Of a stretch of DNA of 64,000 nt, positions 56,478 through 64,000 are shown piece after piece. The stretch spans positions 33,483,884 through 33,547,883 of the forward strand of contig CM074200.1 in the NCBI GenBank assembly GCA_037179385.1. The letters run 5' to 3'. Both the position numbers and the translations under genes were made by a program. The DNA is from Holothuria scabra. Its lineage: Eukaryota; Echinodermata; Holothuroidea; Aspidochirotida; Holothuriidae. Every line of letters starts with the position of its first letter. The stretch's first letter is position 1. Below the pieces are notes generated by a model. The model saw only the letters and a program-made list of their open reading frames with translations, was not told where the DNA came from and searched no databases.

Positions 56478-59400
56478 CTGCACGTACCTCAGGTAACAAA
56501 ATGACCCCTGTATACGAATAATTCAAAACAAATTTTAAAAGTTACTGATGTAATTTTCTATCAGGATACAGTGAATGTCCAGGGGTCAGCAGTAACATGT
56601 GATATGAAGTGTTTTCCTGCATGAAGCCAAGAGACAGGAAATGTATGTTTTTCTAAAAGCAACCTTCCAGTTTAAGATATCATTTTGCACAAACTTCCAT
56701 CTCTCAAAATAGTCATTTATCAACTTGGTGGTTATGGCCAAGTCAATTGTGTATTCCCTTGCCCACCTGCCCATACTGGCTGGTTAGAAAAATGACTCTT
56801 TTCCTAATTATCACCAAATAATCAAATTCCTTTTTTCTCATTTTACAGAACAGTTAATTCAAGTCTTTTATGGAGACCCCTTAACTTGAGTTCACATACC
56901 CACTAAAAGCTACCACTAGAGGTTGTACACTAATTATGATTTTAATAAGGACTGATAATAAACTTAAATGGCACAAAACTGCCATAAATTCTTAGTAGCA
57001 TAATTACTAAACGGCAGTTAAGTTGAAAAGCAAACATAAAGAAGAAGGGATAAATTTGCCGTGAATCCATTATAGTGATTTATTTCAATCCACAGTAGGT
57101 TGCATTTTACCTGCACAACATTAAGAGCATACACACACAAACTCTGCATGCTGAGAGATCCTATTGTAAGCTGGGACTGATCAAAGTGAGGATTTGACTA
57201 CAACAGGTTGTCACCTCAAACATTTTTAAACAATAAAAATTTACAATATATAAACATGGCACCTAAGCAACCAATTCTGTCTCTTTATTTTCTGTCCTAG
57301 AAAGTTCCTAAAGGTAAACGTGGCAGAACCCCTTGCATGACTTTAATAACTATCAGCGACTGATCACATTCTGACATATCATCAGAACATAATATAACCA
57401 ACCCCAACTGCCAAAGCTTCTCATGGTGCATGAACCTATGCTGATGTGTAATTCTTCGTATTCATCATCATGTATGGTTAGTGTGAATGTAGCTTGTGAA
57501 TGTAGCTTGACAAATTGCTAAACATTTGCATGACCAAGTATATGGTCTAGTTGGTAAAATATCTGTCTCTCACTCAGAATCAGGGGTGGTGCCAGGATTT
57601 CCCCCACAGGGGGGCCAAGCTCCTCAACAGGGGGGCCAAGCTCCCAAACAGAGGGCAAGCATTTCAAGACCCCAACAAAGGCTTTGAGTTAGTCCCGGGG
57701 GGACATGATTTAGCAGATTTGGAGGCATGCATAGCATGCCAAAATTTTGGGCTCTTTTTTCAACAAATACTTAAAAATCTACAGTTTATTTTGAATACAA
57801 AATTGAACATTTTTGTAAAAAATTGGCTTTTGTAAGGACCATTAAAAAGTTTGGGTGTTTATTGAAGAATCTGTCCTTCATAACGACAAAATCAAAAATG
57901 TTATACACCCAACAGCGGAAAATCTTTTGGGGTTACGCATTTAATCATACTAGTCCTACATACTAAGGCTTTAACACGAGACTAAAAGTTTGCCCAAAAA
58001 GTTTTTTCCTTTTTTGAATGCATCACACATTTTGGGGTTTTACAGAGTGTACAGAAAATTGTTTAAAAATCTAACCCCTCAGACAGCCGGATATGCACAT
58101 CCAACTGAAAAAAAAGCATTCGTTATTTTGAACTTTGATTTGAAATGAGTTTCACTTCAATAGAAAAAACCAACTTGCTAAGTGATCAGAAAATTACCAG
58201 ATTAAAGGCCCTGCTTCAATTAGGTGAAATGTTCTTGTCTCTTTTCGGGGGAAAAAACCACGCAACGGAATTGAAAATATACTAAATGTTTTCGACTCTG
58301 TTAAAAATCTTCGTTGTATTTAATTGCAAGGTCCACTAAATAGATGAGACTTTCTACGTGACTGCCCGAACTCCAGACTACTACCAACGTATTTGAAAAT
58401 ATGTCACGTTACAAGGTGGCTTCAAATGAATTTTCAGTCAAACTTATTGGGAGACATTTCACACTACTGTTTATCATTATGTGTAGCTGAATCGGCCTGG
58501 CCGATTTTCATAACCGTAGAAGTCGAGTGTCAGGGCAGGCCAGATGGCAGACCATTGGGCACTGCATGCACATGGACAACCTCTCAATCGTTTTGAAAGG
58601 AAAATTCGGAATTGTGAGTTTCTTGAAGAAAATGGTCTTATAGATATAGAAAGCAAAATTCAAGAAGATCATCTGGGTGGCTGAAGTTTATCAGACCCGC
58701 ATCTGTTATCAGTTTATTGTGGGCATGGGAGATGAAGGCTCCCAGATGAAATTGGATTTTCTCAACAACATGGCTGCCTTCCCCGACAAGGGCATGACCT
58801 TGTGGATTGAAGAAGGGATGAGGGATAGCAGAGCTAGTAAGAAGTGACTAAAACAAATTTAGACATGCGATTAAATAGCTTTACTAAAGGAAAAATAGTT
58901 TAGAAAAAAACAGTTCATGATCATCCATCCAATAACTTCAGTCCTTTAAGTTCTTTTTTAGGCCTCCCTGAAGGAAATTGCCCTTCTTCCCTGATGGTGG
59001 ATGAGATACGACAAGGTACATGGAATGAGGTATAAGGGAGATAAGAAGAAGTGATTAAAAGTCATTCCCATATATATTAAAATAGTGTTGGAAAACAAAA
59101 AAAAAGTGTTAAAGATCACCCATCCAGTAACTTTAGTCCTTTTAGGGTTTTTTTTTATATTTTTTTATAATTATTTTAGGCCTCCCTGACAAAACTGCTG
59201 ACCTTTCCTGAAGGGGGCCATGCCCCCCCACCATCCCCAACAGGCACCCCCACCATCCCCCACAGGCACACCCCTGCTTAGAATTGATCCAGGATTTGAT
59301 TCTCAGACAGGTCATGCCAAAGACATAAAAAAGTGAAACCTACTTCTGTTTGTGTGATGTTCTACAAGAGAAATGGGGTAGGGATAAGGTTGGTGACTGC

Positions 59401-62400
59401 CCTATATTCCGACAATCCCTATGTTTGGTTTTTAAGCCTTACCTGACTTTGCAAGTCTTTTCTCCAACACACTTACATCAAAGTTATCAGTGTTTCCTAG
59501 TTCCTCAAAACCAACAACTCTGTCAAACAAAAATCAACAGCAATACAGGTTTTATGTTAAACTTTGAAGAGCTGACATAAAAAACTTCACAAATTTTGCT
59601 GCCTGTGCATGCAAGTTATGTAATGCTTTTTCCCTTGCTTTCATTTTACCTATTTGTGCCTGCCAGTTATGTAATACTTTGTCCTCATTTTACTCATCTG
59701 TGCCAGTGAGTTATGTTATACTTTGTCCTCATTTTACTCATCTGTGCCAGTGAGTTATGTTATACTTTGTCCTCATTTTACTCATCTGTGCCAGTGAGTT
59801 ATGTTATACTTTGTCCCTTGCCTTCATTTGACCTGTCTGTGGGGGAGATTGTAATGAAATCCTTTCTCCCTTGCTTTCAAGTTACCCTAGTATGCTGATA
59901 AGGTATTGGTTAAGAAATGACCACCACCCCACTAATGAATCTTTCCATAACACTTTCTTCCTGGAACACCAGCCCTGAGTCAGCTTTAGCAATGTTGGTG
60001 AATTCAAAATTTGACTGGTTTTATTTCAATCTCTCAAGAGTAATCCACACGTAAGATTCACCCTCAATTTAACATCAAAGTGTGGAGGTCTTGTAAAGAT
60101 GTCACTCTGCTACATAAGCTAGATATGATCACAGTCCCACAATAGTTGGTGCTGAGGTTAGACAATTTCCAACTTTAGCCATCAGCAAAGTACAAAACAA
60201 GCTGTACAATAGCATCATACAGCAGAGTTTATCTTGTAACATTGCACAATGTCTGTCTTGTACCTGACAATTTCACCCATACTGCATCATCTGTAAAAGG
60301 TGATTGGTATGACCAGTATGTTTGCCATCAGTTGTTTATGTTGGACAACTTTTAAGGTTGTGAACAAAGCAATTAGCTTGAAGCCTTTATAAAAATCTGA
60401 ATTTTTGAGGGGCATTCACAAAATTCTGATTTCAAACAAAATGTAAAATAAAGCATTTTTGCAACACACAAACTGATGTCCTTATATATTCCTTAGTTTT
60501 CTCCCCAGCCCTACATTCAACCCACACTACAATTATTGCCAAAATGGTATCTTTAAATCATAAAAGAATCTCACCAGGAAAGAAGTTTGCCCTACAAAGA
60601 AGCCTATCATTTCATGTAAATTGGAAGTTGCAGTAACCATCATATTTTGAAAAGATTTTTCCACCTACAGGTCAAATTTCTCAGCTACCTAGATTTTTCA
60701 CTGCTTAATATGAAACATTCTATTCAATACATGGTTGGAGACAAAAACTGTTACAATAGAATCCTAAAAATGTAATCCTACAAAGTCCGAGCCAAAGAAT
60801 AAAGAAAGTCAATACATCACCTGGGTATTAAAAGTCCAATCTCAAGAAACAAGTACAGTAGACGATATCCTTCATTTTTTTGACCTAGGGGTAAAACATC
60901 CCTGTCCTTCTACACTGTAGCATATTGTAGGTTGTGTTACCTTTTCATATTGTAGGTTTATTTGTTCTACCTATAATACTTTTGAAATTTTTTCATCAAT
61001 GTAAAACATGGTGTCATTAAAGACAGTCGTATCTTGTGTGTTTTTAAAATATTCACCTTTCTAGGAATGTATGATATCTATCCTGTACATCTTACCTGTC
61101 TACATTTATACCTTCCTTGAAGCATAGTACAGCAGGAAGAACCTGAATTTTTAATTTTTTCACCAGGAAGTCTGCTTTCTCTACATGTATCTTTGCAAAT
61201 TTGGTGCTGAAATGTTTTTCAGCAAGAACCTGTTAACAAATCAGACAGTGATAAGATTTTATGATTCCTTGCCAAAAGGAATTAAATGATATCACTCTAG
61301 TATCTTAAGCAATTACATTTACTAGTTTTAGCAAAGGTGAAATCTTGCATGCTAACTTTTCAGGCTTCCTACTGCAACTCGACAGATCTCATTTACAACG
61401 TTTTGTGTTCTGTGACCACCAGTGACCTAAAATGACCTCTGATCTCTACCCACAGCAAGGCTCTCACCCTCAACATGGCAAATCAAAACACAAAATATGA
61501 AGCGGGTTGTGCTTCATCTAAAGACATCTTGATTAAATTAAAGCCATTTAAGAAGCTTTTACTGCTAGTCCTTTGGTGACCCCAAATAACCTTTGACCCC
61601 CAACACTTGAAAACTAGATGAGTCCTCCTCTCAACACAAAGAATCTATGGAACAAGTGTGGAAAGAGTCCATCATTGATGTCTTGAGATGTATTATGATA
61701 ACATGCCATCTACAAGGATTTCACAATTTTAATTTTGGTGACCTTAAATAACCTTTGACCTCTACCACAAAATAGGCAGTTCTTCATCTCAAAATGATAG
61801 ACTATACACCGAATATGAAAAGTGCACATAACTGCTATCTTAAGGTACACTGAGATTAAAATCTATTTTTAAGTGTTTTGCCCCTTCCCCCCCCCCTTTT
61901 TTCCAACTTAAATTCCAGGGAGTAGAGCAGGTTAGCAGAGACTCCCATAATAGTCACCCATATATGTGATTACAAGCCATCTTTTTATGGTAACATTAGG
62001 CATAAGCTACCTCTTTGCAGTCTGGTCACTGTTTTTTAACACAATTTATCACGCTTCGGTGCCAGCACAGCCAGCCTACATGTGTTCAAAGAGATAAGCC
62101 TATTGTCCTCGTCTGTTGAGACAGCTCTGGCTCCAAACTTGGCTTGCACTGAATAAACAGTCTCTGCCTTTATGAATGAGGTTTCCAGTGGGACTCTTGG
62201 TTTACAGAGTGCTGGACGTGGCAGCTACTATTGACAGAAAGCTGATAATAGGAAGTCGGATTGACCTTGCTGTAACATCATTTTATCAACAAAAAGTGGG
62301 GTGTCGGGTATAAATTGTGCAGAGGCAACCTTATGCCTAATAAATCTTGACTTATCAATTACGAAATATCTTGCAAGACTGCAAAAAAAAAAAAATCCCA

Positions 62401-63939
62401 GGACCATTTTGTTTTGTTCTCAGCCATATTCCATCCCATTATTTACAATAAGTAAAAAGTATAGCTTTTGCGAGAATTAAAACTCTCTTTAAAATTCCCA
62501 TGAAATTAACCCTCAATATGTCTGTCAATGGGACTTACTTTTAAATGTTTATCCATAATGTTGCATCTTCTAAAGTCTGAATGGAAAAAATGAATCAGTA
62601 CCTTCTCTTCTGATGTTGTAATATCTAATACCTCCTTTACTGTTTCCACCTCTCTGGAAAATAATGTTTTAAAGGAAAATATTTAAAAAAAAAAACTTGG
62701 AAATAAATCTTTCTTTTTTAATCTCTTTTCCCACTTTACAGTTATTTTTTGTACAAACAGCACAGCAATTTCTGTTTGTAAAATATAGTAAATTCTTGGC
62801 TTACTTGGAATATTTCATACACAGCACTATGCCTAAGTCTTAAAAGAAATTTAAGGAAATGAAAAGAAATTTGTGAGATTTTCATGCAAGTTGTTCAAAC
62901 TTGTTTGGAGTGATTGCTCCATTTAATTTCCCTCAGGTTTTCCCTTTCTGTCTCTTTTCCAATGTGCATCTTAAAGGATCTCATATGATACACAATACTC
63001 AACTTGAGCAAATACTCTCACTTATTCTTCACATATTAAGTCAGCTTCTGTAAGGGTTGGTGGTGATTGCATCAACTCTGAGCTCTCTTTTAAAAATGAA
63101 CCCCTTCAAAACTGAGTTTTTTTTTCAAAATGAACCCCTTCAAAACTGAGTTTTTGCACCTCCAAAATTGAGTTATTTCCTGTAACCCTTTACTGTTGTT
63201 CGGGTCCAAAAGGACCCAGATGGAGAGCGGGGCTGTCACCCATCTTTACTGTTTCACCCGGAGCTCGAAACTGCGAGTAGCTACCCGAAAATTTGGCCAC
63301 AACAACGAGAGAGACAATAGTTTAAGGTCACGGGGTCAATAGCCTATGGAAGCTGATGCGGGGCGTGCTACGTCTGCTTTTCCGCCCACTCCTGAGGTGC
63401 TCAAATATGCCCCGATTGGAGCACAATGGTAAAGGGTTAATGTAGCAAATAAATAAGTAATTAAATAATGTCACATCATTAAGAGAAGCCCTTTCCTGAA
63501 TTAGTGCGACAGGTATACTTGTAGAAGCTGCAGTATTGAACCCCCACCCCATTTGGATAAGTATACCACTCCACTATAATACTGAAAAGAGTTTCATTTA
63601 TTCATGTGAAAATATACATATTTTTGCTACACTCCTTGCCTTAGCTGTTTGTACCATAACAGTTTGGAAGCACATCTTTCATCATATTTGAAAGGCAATT
63701 TGTAAAAGCTTGGTGATTATCTTAAGCATATTTTTTAGCCAGTTGACTGTCTCTTGGCTTTCCTTCTGAGAGAACTGTGACCTCATTTGGAAGTCTGACA
63801 AGACCTCTACTTACACATATGTCCCATAACCCTTCTCTGAAAATTTACGAAAATCTTCAACCTGGTTTTTCAGCTGCTCAAGTCTGGCTTCCCTAATGTG
63901 GGCTGGTATTTCATCATTTTCCAATTCTGCTAACAATTC
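56413..63939 (-). CDS. TXNDC9: Thioredoxin domain-containing protein 9-like (PhLP3), C-terminal five exons
   Basis: Partial gene read right to left: 63939-63815, 62653-62539, 61229-61096, 59519-59443, 56477-56413. Phases agree across all five; 516 nt encode 171 residues and a TGA stop at 56415-56413. TXNDC9/PhLP3 is a cytosolic thioredoxin-fold protein that binds the CCT chaperonin and modulates actin/tubulin folding (family knowledge). Visible features: an N-terminal charged helix (HIREARLEQLK), the family's KGYGTY box, a thioredoxin fold starting VLIHFFHSDFRRC, the cis-Pro loop QVLPAVLCF, the RVVGFEELGNTDNF strand-turn, and a Ser/Glu/Asp tail. There is a single Cys where classical thioredoxins have CxxC, as in TXNDC9, so it is probably not an oxidoreductase. 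The N-terminal roughly 50 residues lie beyond 64000. It converges with IPO7. Another phosducin-like family member is possible but less likely. Confidence 0.88.
57536..59405 (+). repeat. tRNA-derived SINE split by a hAT insertion
   Basis: The head (TATGGTCTAGTTGGTAAAAT to 57580) and the rest (GATTTGATTCTC B-box region from about 59291, then CAGGTCATGCCAAAGAC) form one SINE once 57581-59284 is removed. It lies in the last intron of the TXNDC9-like gene. Confidence 0.8.
57581..59276. mobile_element. hAT-type element, 1.7 kb, nested in the SINE
   Basis: Ends CAGGGGTGGTGCC and (reverse complement) CAGGGGTGTGCC. Duplications CTCAGAAT (57573-57580) and CTTAGAAT (59277-59284) match at 7 of 8 bases. 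Subterminal GGGGGGCCAAGCTC repeats on the left and CCCCCACCATCCCC repeats on the right. No transposase recognised. Confidence 0.85.
59443..59519 (-). CDS. TXNDC9: TXNDC9-like exon d
   Basis: Encodes RVVGFEELGNTDNF and VSVLEKRLAKS, aligned to family VVGFTDLGNTDDF. Acceptor TTGACAG, donor GTAAGG; ends on the first base of a Glu codon. The SINE of the next intron begins within about 50 bp. Confidence 0.9.
59600..59870 (+). repeat. 44-bp minisatellite
   Basis: Unit TGCCAGTGAGTTATGTTATA plus 24 further bases (CTTTGTCCTCATTTTACTCA, TCTG). Near-perfect units start at 59701, 59745 and 59789, with degenerate units on both sides. It lies about 80 bp upstream (in gene sense) of TXNDC9-like exon d. Confidence 0.85.
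59871..61095. other. Intron between TXNDC9-like exons c and d, remainder
   Basis: AT-rich intron sequence without recognised features. Confidence 0.4.
61096..61229 (-). CDS. TXNDC9: TXNDC9-like exon c (thioredoxin core)
   Basis: Encodes VLAEKHFSTKFAKIHVEKAD, KKLKIQVLPAVLCFKEG and VDR, the central thioredoxin strands with the cis-proline. Acceptor TTAACAG, donor GTAAGA; the last Arg codon is split AG|A. Confidence 0.9.
61400..61870. repeat. Diverged relatives of the 143-bp repeat
   Basis: Three units of about 150 bp with GTGACC...AATAACCTTTGACC, CATCTCAACATGG-like and TCTTGAGAT-like segments in the same order as 53440-54610, in the intron between TXNDC9-like exons b and c. Confidence 0.6.
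62539..62653 (-). CDS. TXNDC9: TXNDC9-like exon b
   Basis: Encodes VEVETVKEVLDITTSEEK, then VLIHFFHSDFRRC and NIMDKHLK, aligned to family VVCHFYRDSTFRCKILDRHL. Acceptor TTTCCAG, donor GTAAGT, ends in phase 0. Confidence 0.88.
63186..63436. mobile_element. piggyBac-like MITE, 251 bp
   Basis: Ends CCCTTTACTGTTGTTC and (reverse complement) CCCTTTACCATTGTGC, with TTAA on the right (63437-63440) and GTAA on the left (63182-63185). The TTAA target and CCCTTT-type end fit piggyBac-derived MITEs. GC-richer than its surroundings. Confidence 0.65.
63815..63939 (-). CDS. TXNDC9: TXNDC9-like exon a (first in window)
   Basis: Encodes ELLAELENDEIPAHIREA through EKGYGTY. Acceptor (read on the - strand) TTTGTAG at the high end, donor GTAAGT at the low end; ends on GT of a Val codon. 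At least one upstream exon lies outside the window. Confidence 0.86.
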
Positions 63940-64000
63940 CTACAAAATCCAAGAAAAGAGACCCTTAAAGTAACTCAACATTATCACACTTCAGGCTAAC

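Noticed and set aside
56586..56774. Possible TXNDC9-like exon on the - strand (contains an FERWKFVQNDILNW-like string)
   Set aside because: Resembles the family only loosely; exon d at 59443-59519 matches much better and its phase fits the last exon directly.

Overview
This is a 64 kb piece of an AT-rich, intron-rich animal nuclear genome. There are no operons, no long uninterrupted ORFs and no RNA genes; coding sequence lies in short exons with GT-AG junctions, surrounded by transposon debris. The repeat content (tRNA-derived SINEs, many hAT-type elements with 8-bp target-site duplications, a foldback element built like sea-urchin TU elements, a 143-bp tandem repeat) suggests a marine invertebrate deuterostome, perhaps an echinoderm. 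That placement is inference.

Two genes are supported, arranged tail to tail. (1) A complete importin-7/8 (RanBP7/8, Drosophila moleskin) gene runs on the + strand from ATG 13461 to TGA 51085 in 25 coding exons. All exon phases agree and the spliced CDS is 3099 nt, encoding 1032 residues, close to the vertebrate proteins. (2) The 3' part of a thioredoxin-domain-containing protein 9 (TXNDC9/PhLP3)-like gene lies on the - strand: five exons between 63939 and 56413 encode the C-terminal 171 residues. Its N-terminus lies beyond the right edge. Both genes were assembled exon by exon from recognised protein similarity and splice sites.

Layout: 1-13460 is gene-free and repeat-rich, with hAT-like termini, a broken L1/Tx1-type LINE at 5732-6838 on the - strand, a foldback element with 16-bp subrepeats at 11390-12676, and the likely IPO7 promoter region. 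IPO7 intron 1 (13545-21467) carries three hAT elements, two of them nested. Introns 2-24 carry SINEs, MITEs, a 287-bp duplication, a telomere-like tract and several dispersed repeats. Intron 6 holds an unusual 60-bp array made from the 3' end of exon 6 together with its splice donor. 51086-56412 is the convergent intergenic region, with an array of roughly 143-bp units containing DR1-like hormone-receptor half-sites. TXNDC9-like introns hold a 1.7 kb hAT inserted in a SINE, a 44-bp minisatellite, relatives of the 143-bp repeat, and a small piggyBac-like MITE.

The two genes have no evident shared pathway: IPO7/8 is a RanGTP-dependent nuclear import receptor and TXNDC9 is a cytosolic modulator of the CCT chaperonin. 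The most unusual observations are the amplified exon-6 splice-donor array, the TU-like foldback element, the nested hATs with intact duplications, and the DR1-bearing tandem repeat.
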